Assembly: GCF_001552215.1 (NCBI RefSeq)
Contig: NZ_BCQT01000009.1
Location: forward strand, 558,001 to 622,000
Length of the DNA: 64,000 nt
DNA from: Actinomadura macra NBRC 14102
GTDB lineage: Bacteria; Actinomycetota; Actinomycetes; Streptosporangiales; Streptosporangiaceae
Direction: 5' to 3'
Shown here: positions 32,272-41,481 of the stretch, one piece after another
Numbering within the stretch: the first letter of the stretch is position 1
Layout: every line of letters starts with the position of its first letter
Notes under the pieces: model-generated
Databases searched by the model: none
Told to the model about the DNA's origin: nothing
What the model saw: the letters and a program-made list of their open reading frames with translations, nothing else
Position numbers and translations under genes: made by a program

Positions 32272-32880
32272 ATGCCCAGTAAGTTCCGCCTACCGCGCAA
32301 GAGGTCGCTGGCCCTCGCCACCGTCGCCTCGGCCGGGCTCACGGTGGTGGTCGCCACCCCGGCCCTCTCGCACGGCTATGCCACCACCCCCGTCAGCCGC
32401 GCCCTGCACTGTAAGGACGGCACGGTGCAGGACTGCGGCGAGGTCAAGTTCGAGCCGCAGAGCGTCGAGGGACCGAAGGGGTTCCCGAAGTCCGGCCCCG
32501 CGGACGGCAAGATCTGCGCCGCCGGCGACTCGCGCTGGGCCCCGCTGGACGACCAGCGCGACGGGAAATGGCCCGCCACGTCCCTGACCAGCGGCCAGAC
32601 CTTCACCTTCTCGTGGAAGCTGACCGCGCCGCACTCCACCTCGTCCTTCCGGTACTTCATCACCAAGGACGGCTGGGACTCCAAGCGGCCGGTGACCCGC
32701 GCGGCCCTGGACCTGACGCCGTTCCTGCGCGTCGACGGCGGGAACAAGCAGCCGCCCAACTCGGTCTCCCACCCCGGCACGCTGCCCACCCGGCACGGCC
32801 GGCACCTGATCGTCGCCGTATGGGACATCGCCGACACCGGTAACGCCTTCTACCAGTGCTCGGACGTCGATTTCGGCTAG
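32272..32880 (+). CDS. Secreted lytic polysaccharide monooxygenase (AA10)
   Basis: 202 residues. A Sec-type signal (RSLALATVASAGLTVVVATPALS) ends before H34, which becomes the N-terminal copper-binding histidine of the mature protein (HGYATTPVSR). The second brace histidine is H121 (KLTAPHSTSSFRYF) and the C-terminal F in AFYQCSDVDF fills the axial site. Family AA10 enzymes oxidatively cut chitin or cellulose. It is a single-domain form without a carbohydrate-binding module. ATG 32272 has GGAGG upstream. A 17-bp hairpin follows. Confidence 0.93.
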   Translation: MPSKFRLPRKRSLALATVASAGLTVVVATPALSHGYATTPVSRALHCKDGTVQDCGEVKFEPQSVEGPKGFPKSGPADGKICAAGDSRWAPLDDQRDGKWPATSLTSGQTFTFSWKLTAPHSTSSFRYFITKDGWDSKRPVTRAALDLTPFLRVDGGNKQPPNSVSHPGTLPTRHGRHLIVAVWDIADTGNAFYQCSDVDFG

Positions 32881-32915
32881 AGCCTCCTCCCCCGCGGGCA
32901 CCGCTCTCCGCCCGC

Positions 32916-32959
32916 GGCCGGTGACCGGGCGGGGCCGCGCCTCCGCCCGGTCACCGGCC
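32916..32959. terminator. 17-bp perfect hairpin after LPMO gene
   Basis: GGCCGGTGACCGGGCGG / CCGCCCGGTCACCGGCC with a 10-base loop, starting 36 bases after the LPMO stop. Very stable; no T-run. The rest of the gap to the acyl-CoA ligase gene shows no gene. Confidence 0.7.
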
Positions 32960-33174
32960 CTCCCGGTCACCCGGCATCCGCGCCCCCACCCGACCCCGGT
33001 TGAGCGACCGGCTGGTCACACCTGGCGCCCAGGGCGCGGCGATCTCGCGGAACAGCACGTCACAGCCCCCCGGCGGGGCTGGCGCGCGCGGAACTCCATG
33101 CAGCAGGATGTGCGGAACGGTTCATACACTCGTCGGTAACAACCGGCTCGTGACCACCCCGCGCGAGGAGTGCC

Positions 33175-34722
33175 ATGCTCAACCTGTCCGTGCTGCTGGA
33201 GGACGCGGCCCGGGAGACGCCGGACCGGGACGCCTTCGTGTTCGGCGACATCCGGCTCTCCTACTCCTTCATCGACTCGATCGCCAACCAGGTGGCGAAC
33301 CTGCTGCGGTCGCGCGGCATCGGACCGGGCGACAAGGTGGCGCTGTCGAGCCCCAACCTGCCCTACTTCCCAATGGTCTACTTCGGGGCGCTGAAGGCGG
33401 GCGCGGTGATCGTCCCGCTGAACGTCCTGCTCAAGCCGCGCGAGATCGCCTACCACCTCGCGGACTCGGACGCCAAGGCGTTGTTCTGCTTCGAGGGGAC
33501 GCCGGAGCTACCGCTCGGCGAGATGGGCCACGCGGGGTTCGAGCAGACCGCGGGCTGCGAGCACTTCTTCCTGCTGCCGGCGAGCCTCGCGACCACCGAG
33601 TCCCCGATCGAGGGCGCCGAGCTGTTCTGGGCGGCGTTGTCCGGCCAGCCGGGCACCTTCGAGACGGCGCGGACGGAGGCCACCGACACCGCGGTGATCA
33701 TCTACACCAGCGGGACGACCGGGCAGCCGAAGGGCGCCGAGCTCAGCCACGGCAACCTGCTCATGAACGCGATGGTGGACGACACGCTCTTCTACCGGAC
33801 ACTGCACGACACCTCCCTGGTGACGCTGCCGCTGTTCCACATCTTCGGGCAGACGTGCGTGATGAACGTCGGCCTCTACCGGCGCGCGACCCTCGTCCTG
33901 CAGCCGCGGTTCGACGCGCGGCAGGCCGTCGAGCTGATGGTCAGGGAGAAGGTGAACATCTTCGCGGGCGTCCCCACCATGTACTGGGCACTGCTGAACG
34001 ACGACACCGCGCCTGAGGAGGTCGAGACGATCCGCGCCAACCTGCGGGTCGCGGTGTCGGGCGGCGCGGCGCTGCCGATGGAGGTCATCAAGGGCGTTCA
34101 GGAGAAGTTCGGAGTGAACGTCCTGGAAGGCTACGGCCTGTCCGAGACGTCCCCGGTGGCCTCCTTCAACCGTCCCGACCGCCCGACCAAGGCGGGCTCG
34201 ATCGGCCTGCCCGTCTGGGGCGTCGAGATGAAGCTCATCGACGACGACTGGAAGGAGATCGAGGGCGAGGGACCCGGGGAGATCGCCGTCCGCGGGCACA
34301 ACATCATGAAGGGCTACCACGGCCGGCCCGAGGCGACCGACGAGGCGATCAAGGACGGCTGGTTCCGCACCGGCGACGTGGCCCGCCGCGATGAGGAGGG
34401 CTACTACTACATCATCGACCGCTCCAAGGACATGATCATCCGGGGTGGGTACAACGTGTATCCGCGGGAGCTGGAAGAGGTCCTCATGACCCACCCGCAG
34501 GTGTCGCTGGCCGCGGTCGTGGGCGTCGCGCACCCGTCCCATGGCGAGGAGGTCAAGGCCTACGTGATCCGCACGCCGGACGCGACCGTCACCGAGGACG
34601 AGCTGGTGGCCTGGGGCAAGGAGCAGTTCGCGAACTACAAGTACCCCCGGATCGTCGAGTTCCGGGACGAGTTGCCCATGACCGCCACCGGCAAGATCCT
34701 CAAACGCGAGCTGCGCGGCTAG
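33175..34722 (+). CDS. Long-chain acyl-CoA ligase (AMP-binding)
   Basis: 515-residue adenylate-forming enzyme. The phosphate-binding loop is IIYTSGTTGQPKGAELSHGN, the A5 motif is EGYGLSETSP, the A7 motif WFRTGDVARRDEEGYYYIIDRSKD, and the catalytic A10 lysine is in MTATGKILKREL. Such enzymes activate fatty acids with ATP and CoA. The substrate length cannot be read. ATG 33175 has GAGGAG 5 bases upstream. The gene is alone between a terminator and a truncated regulator. Confidence 0.93.
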   Translation: MLNLSVLLEDAARETPDRDAFVFGDIRLSYSFIDSIANQVANLLRSRGIGPGDKVALSSPNLPYFPMVYFGALKAGAVIVPLNVLLKPREIAYHLADSDAKALFCFEGTPELPLGEMGHAGFEQTAGCEHFFLLPASLATTESPIEGAELFWAALSGQPGTFETARTEATDTAVIIYTSGTTGQPKGAELSHGNLLMNAMVDDTLFYRTLHDTSLVTLPLFHIFGQTCVMNVGLYRRATLVLQPRFDARQAVELMVREKVNIFAGVPTMYWALLNDDTAPEEVETIRANLRVAVSGGAALPMEVIKGVQEKFGVNVLEGYGLSETSPVASFNRPDRPTKAGSIGLPVWGVEMKLIDDDWKEIEGEGPGEIAVRGHNIMKGYHGRPEATDEAIKDGWFRTGDVARRDEEGYYYIIDRSKDMIIRGGYNVYPRELEEVLMTHPQVSLAAVVGVAHPSHGEEVKAYVIRTPDATVTEDELVAWGKEQFANYKYPRIVEFRDELPMTATGKILKRELRG

Positions 34723-34764
34723 CGCGGGCGCGGGGCACCGGCACCGCGGCGCGTCCTCCGGACG

Positions 34765-35391
34765 TCAGCGCGAGCTGAGGTCCTGCGTTCCGACGACGCG
34801 GAGCAGCTTCATGGCCTCGTGGGACGGGGTGCCGGGCACGGCGGTGTAGAGCACGACCCGCTGATCGCGTTCTGGGACGTACAGGACGTCACAGTGCAGG
34901 TCGAGCGGGCCGACGACCTTGTGCGTCATGTGCTTGCGGCCGCTGCGCCTGATGCCCACCTCGCCCTCGGCCCAGAGGCCGGCGAACAGGGCGCTCCGCT
35001 CGGAGACCTCGGCGACCAGCGCCGCGATGCCGGGGTCGCCGGGGTAACGGCCGGCCGCCGCGCGCAGGTCGGCGACGGACTCGCGGGCCAGAGCCGTCAC
35101 GTACTCCTCGGTGCCGTACCGTTCGGCGGCGGAGCCGGTGAACAGCCAGCGGATCACGTTGCGGTCCCCGGGCCGCATGGCAGAGAAGTCGCACATCAGC
35201 GCCGCCGCGAGGGCGTTCCAGGCGAGGATGTCGTGGCGGGCGTCCAGCACGTAGGCGGGCGTGTCGTCGAGCCGATCGAGCAGGTGCAGGATTCCCTGTG
35301 GCACGTCCCGTGAGGGGCCGGCAGGCGGCTCCGGCGTCTCACCGGCCAGGTAATGGAGGTGGCCGCGCTCGTCATCGGTGAGCCTGGCGGA
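34765..35391 (-). pseudogene. MmyB-like regulator lacking its helix-turn-helix
   Basis: Encodes only the C-terminal MmyB-like ligand-binding domain (about 200 residues: RLTDDERGHLHYLAGE, PAYVLDARHDILAWNALAAAL, GDRNVIRWLFT, KVVGPLDLHCDVLYVPERDQRVVLYTA). Full-length relatives carry an N-terminal XRE domain of about 80 residues that ends just before RLTDDE; here the frame instead runs into antisense of the divergent SDR gene. No ATG with a ribosome binding site is available at the junction. It abuts, head to head, an SDR gene that has also lost its N-terminus. Confidence 0.75.
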
Positions 35392-36058
35392 CGGCACGAC
35401 CGTGCTCGTCGGCGCCCGTTCGGAGACGCTGGGCGAGCGGGTCACCACCGCCCTCGCCGACGGCGGGATCGACGCCCGGTTCGTCCGCCTCGACGTCACC
35501 GACCCGGCCACCATCGACGCCGCCGCCGCGAGGATCGAGGAGGAGCACGGGCGGCTCGACATCCTGGTCAACAACGCCGCCGTCGCCGCGACCGGCGCCT
35601 CCGACCCGGCGGACGCGGCGCCCCCGAGCCGCACGACGGTCGCCTTCGTCCGGGCCGCCTTCGAGACCAACGTGCTCGGCGTCGTCGCGGTCACGAACGC
35701 GATGCTGCCGCTGCTGCGCCGCTCCCCCGCGGCGCGGATCGTCAACGTCTCCAGCGAGCTGGGCTCGCTGGGACGGCAGAGCGACCCGTCCTCACCCGGC
35801 CACGGCGTGAACCTGCTGCCCTACAACACCTCCAAGTCGGCGCTGAACGCGGTGACCCTCGCCTACGCGAAGGAACTCGCGGACGGCCCGATCAAGGTGA
35901 ACGCGGCGACGCCCGGGCACTGCGCGACGGACCTGAACGGGCACACCGGCTCGCGCACGGCGGCGGAGGGGGCCGCCGTGATCGCGGAGGCGGCCACCCT
36001 CGGCGCGGACGGTCCGACCGGGGTGTTCATCACCGACGCCGGTCCCGAGCCGTGGTGA
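35378..36058 (+). pseudogene. SDR gene lacking its nucleotide-binding N-terminus
   Basis: 226 residues of a short-chain dehydrogenase starting in the middle of the first strand region (LADGTTVLVGARSETLGERV). The TGxxxGIG cofactor motif that should precede it is absent. Downstream motifs are intact: RLDVTD, DILVNNAAVAATG, IVNVSSELGSLG, YNTSK (Y-x-x-x-K) and the family tail GVFITDAGPEPW. The only start at the edge is GTG 35378. It overlaps the truncated MmyB-like gene by some 14 bases. Without the cofactor loop it should be inactive. Confidence 0.72.
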
Positions 36059-36089
36059 CGCCGCAGGTCCGGCCGCCGAAACAGAAGGG

Positions 36090-38108
36090 TCAGAAGAGGA
36101 TGTGCTCCTTGGCGAGCCCGTAGAACGCGACGCGGCTGTCGGCCAGAAGCTCCAGGTCGCTGGGCCGCCAGGTGTGGCGCTTGGCGTCCGCGTGCCGGAT
36201 CGTGACGAAGGAGTACCGGTCGGCGGCGTAGACGCGGACGCCATCGGAGCGCAGGCGCCGGAACAGATCGGTGTCCTCGCCCCGGCCCACGTCGGCGAAC
36301 CGGTAGGAGCGCATCAGGTCGCCCTCGCCGAGGAGCGCGCCACCGCGCAGCACGTCCACGTACCGATGTTCGAGGTCGGGGTAGCGCAGCAGGGTCGCGT
36401 CGATGGACGCCAGGTGCGCGTAGTGGGCGAGCTTCCCGACGACGCCCGCCTCGGTGTAGGAGAACGCCGGGAGCAGGTCGGACAGGTAGTGCGGCCCGTA
36501 CAGTTCGTCGTCGTCCACCTTGCCGATGTACTCGCCGTCGGCCGCGTCGATCGCCATGTTCAGGCAGCCGCCGAGCGTGCGCGAGGAGTCGGCGGCGAGG
36601 ACCACCACGTCGTCGATCCCCGCGGTCATGGCCCGCTTCTGCACGTCCACCGGATCGAGGTCGAGGCCGTGCAGGACCATCACGAGCTGCAATGGCCGCC
36701 AGCGCTGCCGGGCCACCATCTCGACCGCCGGGGCGATCTGCTCAGCTCGGCAGGTGGACATGACGAGTGACACGGCCGGCCGGTCGTTTCGCGAAGCGCG
36801 CGCGGCATCCATCCCAAGTTGTTCTAGGACGGTGTCGACCCGATGCCTGTACGTGTGTTCGGCATGGACGTGACGCAAGGCGAGATGGGCCTGTCGATCG
36901 CGCAGCTCGGGTCCGCCCAGAAGGGCCCGCAGAATCCGTGGCGCGTTCTCTTCGCCCACCACGGCGGGCCCGAACGCGGGCTCGGGATCCGCCCGGTGAT
37001 GGACGATGGGCACTCCCGCGGCCGCCGCCTCGTAGGCCCGCCGCTCATCCGGGGCGATCATCACCTTGTAGCGCTTGCGCGCGGCGGCCGCCTGCTCGTA
37101 CGGCCATGGCGGGACGACCCGCTGCCGGTACAGGTGCGGGAAACCGGTCGCGGCGAAGTGGCCGCCGAGCCGGGGCGCGGGGGCGATCAGCGCCTCCGCG
37201 TCCTGGTCGTACTCGCCCTCGTACAGCAGCGAGTACCGGCCCTGATCCTGTACCCGGACGGGATTGTGCAGGCGGGGCTGCGCGGCGAACGGAAGGTGCG
37301 TGACGCGGTCGTGCCCGAGCTTGCGACGGTACTCGGGCACGGCGGCCGCGGCGACGGTGAACACCCGGTCGAAGGACCCGGCGGCGTCGCCGAGGCCCGC
37401 GCCGGTGTCCCAGTACGCGGTCGGGACGCCGCGCTCGCGGCACCAGGCGGCGAGCTCCCGCACCGGCAGATCGGTCGGGACGGACTCGACGAGCAGCAGG
37501 TCGGGCCGGCGGGACTCCAGGATCTCCCACCAGTCGCCCGGCCGGAGACCGCCCAGCCGGGTCCACTCATAGCGCAGCGCCGCGTCCAGGACGGGGCCGA
37601 GCACGACGGCCGCGACGAGGTCCGGCCGGTTCACCGGCCCGTCCGGCGGCCGGGGCGCGGGCGCGTCGACAGGGTCGGTGTCGGCGACGCGGACGTCCGG
37701 GCGGCGGGTCTTGCGGGGCTCCGCGGCCGGCTCGGGCGGCGGCGGGCGATCGCGCAGCGCGTCCCCGACACCGTGCAGGGAGGCGGGTGTGAACGGCCGC
37801 CGCCGGAACGCCGACAGCGCCGGCCCGAGCCGCGACCAGCGCCGCAGCCGCAGCACCTCGTAGCGCCACTCCGCCCGCTCCGCCCGGTGCGCCTCGTCGG
37901 CACGGCCCCGCTCAAGCTCACCGATGCGGCGCGCGGCCTCGTTCAGCGAGCCGATCAGCCGCCTGATCTGGTCGTCGCGGTCGTCGCGTTCGCGCTCCAG
38001 TTCGGCGAGCCGCAGCCGGACGGCCGCGTTGTCGGCGGCGAGCCGGTCGCCCCGTTCCCGCAGACCGGTGATCTCGGCGGTCGTCGGGTCGTTGTCGGGC
38101 ACGGGCAC
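36090..38108 (-). CDS. Large glycosyltransferase with coiled coil (GT1-like plus GT2-like)
   Basis: 672 residues. The N-terminus (about 10-75) is a coiled coil (LRLAELERERDDRDDQIRRL). A middle domain (about 155-420) resembles CgeB-type/GT1 transferases (RRPDLLLVESVP, YKVMIAPDERRAYEAAAAGVPIVHH). The C-terminal domain (about 440-672) is a GT2-type GT-A fold with VSLVMSTCR, GKVDDDELYGPHYL (D-x-D-like metal site) and GRGEDTDLFRRL. It probably builds a cell-surface glycan, but acceptor and sugar are unknown. ATG 38108 is the only good start. It has no neighbouring glycan genes. Confidence 0.84.
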   Translation of the reverse strand: MPVPDNDPTTAEITGLRERGDRLAADNAAVRLRLAELERERDDRDDQIRRLIGSLNEAARRIGELERGRADEAHRAERAEWRYEVLRLRRWSRLGPALSAFRRRPFTPASLHGVGDALRDRPPPPEPAAEPRKTRRPDVRVADTDPVDAPAPRPPDGPVNRPDLVAAVVLGPVLDAALRYEWTRLGGLRPGDWWEILESRRPDLLLVESVPTDLPVRELAAWCRERGVPTAYWDTGAGLGDAAGSFDRVFTVAAAAVPEYRRKLGHDRVTHLPFAAQPRLHNPVRVQDQGRYSLLYEGEYDQDAEALIAPAPRLGGHFAATGFPHLYRQRVVPPWPYEQAAAARKRYKVMIAPDERRAYEAAAAGVPIVHHRADPEPAFGPAVVGEENAPRILRALLGGPELRDRQAHLALRHVHAEHTYRHRVDTVLEQLGMDAARASRNDRPAVSLVMSTCRAEQIAPAVEMVARQRWRPLQLVMVLHGLDLDPVDVQKRAMTAGIDDVVVLAADSSRTLGGCLNMAIDAADGEYIGKVDDDELYGPHYLSDLLPAFSYTEAGVVGKLAHYAHLASIDATLLRYPDLEHRYVDVLRGGALLGEGDLMRSYRFADVGRGEDTDLFRRLRSDGVRVYAADRYSFVTIRHADAKRHTWRPSDLELLADSRVAFYGLAKEHILF

Positions 38109-38204
38109 TCCGGGCGTGGATCGGCGGCAACTGTCCTTGCGTTCACGCTAGGGGTGCCCGCCGCACGGTCTCCGGAATCCGCGCGGGTCGCCACGCAACG
38201 TTCA

Positions 38205-38230
38205 CCGGCCCTCCATCTTCTGAGGGCCGG
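38205..38230. terminator. Hairpin downstream of P450 gene
   Basis: CCGGCCCTC / GAGGGCCGG, 9-bp perfect stem with an 8-base loop, 28 bases past the P450 stop (minus-strand transcription). Probably its terminator. Confidence 0.55.
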
Positions 38231-38257
38231 CCGTCCGCTCCTGCCCTCAGAAGGTGT

Positions 38258-39505
38258 TCAGAACGTGTAGGGCAGACGCTTGATCCCGTTGATGAAGCTG
38301 GACTCCAGCCGGTCGGCTTCGCCGGAGGCGCGGATGCCGGGGAGCCGGTCCAGCAGTTCGCGGAACATCACGGTGATCTCGCGCCTGGCCAGGTGAGCGC
38401 CAAGGCAGAAGTGCGGTCCGGGCCCGCCGAACCCCACGTGCGGGTTCGGGTCGCGCAGGATGTCGAATCGCTCCGGGGCGACGAAGACCGACTCGTCCCG
38501 GTTCGCCGACCAGTAGTAGAGGACGAGTTTGTCGCCCTCCTTGAACTCATGCCCGTTCAGGGTGGTCTCGCGGGTCGCGGTGCGGCGCATCCAGGTCACC
38601 GGCGACACGTACCGAACGATCTCCTCCACCGCTCCCGGGACGCGGGCCTCGAAGTCGGCGGTGAGCAGTTCCCGCTGGTCGGGGTGGCGGGTGAACAGGT
38701 CCAGGCCGTGCGCGATGGCGTTGCGCGTGGTCTCGTTTCCGGCCACCACCAGCAGGATGAAGAACGAGCCCAGCTCCTGGTCGGTGAGCGACTCGCCGTC
38801 GATGTTGGCGTTCACCAGCGCGGACGTCAGGTCGTCCACGGGCTCGGCGCGGCGCTTGCGGCCGAGTTCCTCCACCAGGCCCTTGAGCGTCTCGCCGGCC
38901 GACAGCAGCGACAGCGCGATCTGCTCCGGGTCGCCGGACGGCAGGAACTCGGCGTCGTTGCCGGCGAGGATGACGTTCGTGGCCTCGAAGACGGTCGTGT
39001 ACCGGTCCTCGGTGATGCCCATCAGATCGCAGATGATCTTCAGGGGCAGCCGGGCGGCGACGTCCCGGACGAAGTCGCCCGAGCCCCGGCCCGCCGCCAC
39101 GTCCCGGGCGATCTCGGCGGCGACCGCCTCGACCCGGTCCTCGAACCGGCGGATCATGCGGGGCGAGAACGCGCGCGACACGATCCGCCGTATCTTGGCG
39201 TGCCGGGGATCGTCCATACTGATCATCGAGCCGAAGTACTCGTGCAGGTCGCCCGGCATGTCGGGGATGCTGATGGCGCCCTTCCCCGAGCAGAAGTCCT
39301 GCGGCCTGCGGGACGCCTCGACGACGTCCGCGTGCCGGGTCAGCGCGTAGTACCCCGGGCCCTGCGGGACGATGACGACGTCCGGCTCCTCGAAGTGGAC
39401 GAGGTCGGCGTGCCACCGCAGCGCCTTGAACGCCTCGTGCCGGTACTCGTGTGTGCGCCGCCAGAACTCCCAGTCCGTCAGGTTGATGTCCTCGACCTTG
39501 AGCAC
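38258..39505 (-). CDS. Cytochrome P450
   Basis: 415-residue soluble P450 monooxygenase. I-helix VVAGNETTRNAIAHGLDLF, the E-x-x-R helix region, and the heme-cysteine loop FGGPGPHFCLGAHLAR are all present. The N-terminus (LKVEDINLTDWEFW) and overall pattern resemble actinobacterial CYP125/CYP142-like steroid or lipid hydroxylases, but this is not secure. GTG 39505 has GAGGTGGGG upstream. An inverted repeat of TTCGGTTT half-sites lies in front. No ferredoxin gene is adjacent. Confidence 0.93.
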   Translation of the reverse strand: MLKVEDINLTDWEFWRRTHEYRHEAFKALRWHADLVHFEEPDVVIVPQGPGYYALTRHADVVEASRRPQDFCSGKGAISIPDMPGDLHEYFGSMISMDDPRHAKIRRIVSRAFSPRMIRRFEDRVEAVAAEIARDVAAGRGSGDFVRDVAARLPLKIICDLMGITEDRYTTVFEATNVILAGNDAEFLPSGDPEQIALSLLSAGETLKGLVEELGRKRRAEPVDDLTSALVNANIDGESLTDQELGSFFILLVVAGNETTRNAIAHGLDLFTRHPDQRELLTADFEARVPGAVEEIVRYVSPVTWMRRTATRETTLNGHEFKEGDKLVLYYWSANRDESVFVAPERFDILRDPNPHVGFGGPGPHFCLGAHLARREITVMFRELLDRLPGIRASGEADRLESSFINGIKRLPYTF

Positions 39506-39523
39506 GTGCCCCCACCTCGCCGT

Positions 39524-39569
39524 CCGAACTCAATTCGGTTTACAAGCACCCTCTCAAAGTAAAACCGAA
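39524..39569. promoter_or_regulatory. Overlapping inverted repeats upstream of P450
   Basis: CCGAA-CTCAA-TTCGG (39524-39538) overlaps a second inverted pair, TTCGGTTTAC (39534-39543) and GTAAAACCGAA (39559-39569). The AT-richer half-sites upstream of the P450 GTG suggest a repressor site. The rest of the gap to the oxidoreductase gene (to 39753) shows nothing further. Confidence 0.5.
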
Positions 39570-39753
39570 CGCGGAAGGGACGCGCGGCCCCGACGCGCTG
39601 CCGGATCCGGGAGGCGCGGGAGACCTTCAGGACGGCGCATGTCCGTCATTGATTCCGTCGTCATCATGCTATGCGACCACGGAATCAGCTTCAATTGCGC
39701 GCCTCTATCCCGATATCCGAAGTATCCGATAAAGTCGGCCGCCGCGCGGGCGC

Positions 39754-41301
39754 TCAGGTCCTGATCAGGTCGGCGGCCCGTTCGCCGATCATGATGGCGG
39801 GAGCGTTGGTGTGCCCCCGCGTGATCTGCGGCAGGACCGAGACGTCCGCGACGCGCAGGCCGTCGATCCCGCGCACCCTCAGGGACGGATCCACGACCGA
39901 TCCGGCGTCGGCGCCCATCCGGCAGGTGCCGGTCGGATGGTAGAGGGTCTCGGAGTGTCCGCGGATGTAGCGGGCCAGCGCCTCGTCGTCCTCGGCGCTC
40001 TCGTAGGGCTCCATGCAGTCACCCACGTACGCCTTGAGAGGTTCGGTGGCGAGGAGTTCCTCCGCGTACCGAACCCCGAACATCAGGCGGTTCAGATCGT
40101 CCTCGTGCGTGAGGTAGCCGGGGTCGATCGCCGGCGGGTCGGCGGGATCGGCGGAGGCGAGCGTGATCCGTCCGGCGGACCCCGGCCGCAGCAGGACGAC
40201 ACCGACCGTCACGCCGTGCTCGGTCGGCGGGGTGAGCCCGTGCGCGACGAACGGCGCAGGCGCGAAGATCAACTCAATGTCGGGGGCGGTCAGCGCCGGA
40301 TCCGTCCTGGTGAAGATGACCGCCTCGCCCAGGTTCGAGGTGAACGGGCCGCGTCGCAGGACCAGGTAGCGGATGATGTTCGGCAGCGACTCCGCGCCGG
40401 TGAGCGTGACCTTTCTCGGGCAGCGCCGGATGACGGCGACCGACAGGTGGTCCTGTAAGTGGCGGCCCACCTCGGGAAGGTCCAGGACGGGCTCGACGCC
40501 CGCCTCCCGCAGGTGGTCCGGATCACCGATGCCGGAGAGCATCAGCAGGTGCGGCGACCCCACCGCACCCGCCGACAGCACCACCTCGCGGCGGGCCGTG
40601 ACACGCTCGCCGCCGTAGTCCACCCCCACCGCCCGCCCGTCCTCGACCAGGACGCGGGACACGTGCGCTCCGGTCACGACGGCCAGGTTCGGCCGCCTGC
40701 CCGCGGGATGCAGGTAGGCGTCCGCGCTGCTCCACCGCCGGCCCCGCTTCTGACTCACCGGCGACTGCGCATAGCCCTCGTTGGACGGGCCGTTCAGCTC
40801 GGGCAGCCGCGTCAGACCGCGTGCCGCGCAGGCGGCCAGGAACGCGCGGGTCGTCTGGTTCGGGCTGCGCTGCTCGGAGATCGTGACCGGGCCGGACGTC
40901 CCGTACACGCCGCCCTCGTTGCGGCCCACGCGCCCTTCGAGGCGCCTGAAATACGGCTCCACGTCGTCGTAGGCCCAGCCGGGCACGTCCCAGCCGTCGT
41001 AGTCGTCGCGGTGCCCGCGCGTCCACATCATGGCGTTCAGCGAGGACGAGCCGCCGAGGACCTTGCCGCGCGGCCAGTAGAGCTCGCGCCCGCCCAGTTC
41101 CGGCTGCTTGACGGTGGTGTAGTCCCAGTCGCATTCGGTCTTGAAGAGCTTGGAGAACGCCGCCGGGACACGGATCTCGCTCTTGTCGTCCGGGCCGCCC
41201 GCCTCCAGCAGGGCGACCCGGACCGATGCGTCCTCCGACAGCCGAGCGGCCAGCGCGCACCCTGCGGACCCGGCCCCGACGATCACGTAGTCGTACTCCA
41301 T
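39754..41301 (-). CDS. GMC-family flavin oxidoreductase (choline/alcohol dehydrogenase-like)
   Basis: 515 residues. FAD-binding VIVGAGSAGCALAARLSED at the N-terminus, the GMC signature RGKVLGGSSSLNAMMWTRGH, GAVGSPHLLMLSGIG, and the catalytic His pair region LYHPTGTCRMG with GHTNAPAIMIGERAADLI. It oxidises an alcohol; choline is not assured. ATG 41301 starts directly with the FAD motif; the longer frame adds 48 unlikely residues. It is divergent from a lipoprotein gene, with a 13-bp inverted repeat between. Confidence 0.92.
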   Translation of the reverse strand: MEYDYVIVGAGSAGCALAARLSEDASVRVALLEAGGPDDKSEIRVPAAFSKLFKTECDWDYTTVKQPELGGRELYWPRGKVLGGSSSLNAMMWTRGHRDDYDGWDVPGWAYDDVEPYFRRLEGRVGRNEGGVYGTSGPVTISEQRSPNQTTRAFLAACAARGLTRLPELNGPSNEGYAQSPVSQKRGRRWSSADAYLHPAGRRPNLAVVTGAHVSRVLVEDGRAVGVDYGGERVTARREVVLSAGAVGSPHLLMLSGIGDPDHLREAGVEPVLDLPEVGRHLQDHLSVAVIRRCPRKVTLTGAESLPNIIRYLVLRRGPFTSNLGEAVIFTRTDPALTAPDIELIFAPAPFVAHGLTPPTEHGVTVGVVLLRPGSAGRITLASADPADPPAIDPGYLTHEDDLNRLMFGVRYAEELLATEPLKAYVGDCMEPYESAEDDEALARYIRGHSETLYHPTGTCRMGADAGSVVDPSLRVRGIDGLRVADVSVLPQITRGHTNAPAIMIGERAADLIRT

Positions 41302-41387
41302 GGAGGCTCCTGACGCCTGAGGGCCGCCGGCGCGGACCCGCCATTTCGGAAATATCACCGCCGCGGCATTGCGTCTATGACGGATCA

Positions 41388-41417
41388 CCCTGAATGTGAC
41401 GTAGGTCATATTCAGGG
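41388..41417. promoter_or_regulatory. 13-bp inverted repeat between divergent genes
   Basis: CCCTGAATGTGAC (41388-41400), loop GTAG, then GTCATATTCAGGG (41405-41417), with one G-T pair. It lies 86 bases from the oxidoreductase ATG and 64 bases from the lipoprotein ATG, suitable for a shared operator. Confidence 0.5.
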
Positions 41418-41481
41418 ATGCGAACCGTGACAACTGGCAGAGCATCCCTTTTCACACACTGTGTTGCGAAAGGAAGCCAAC

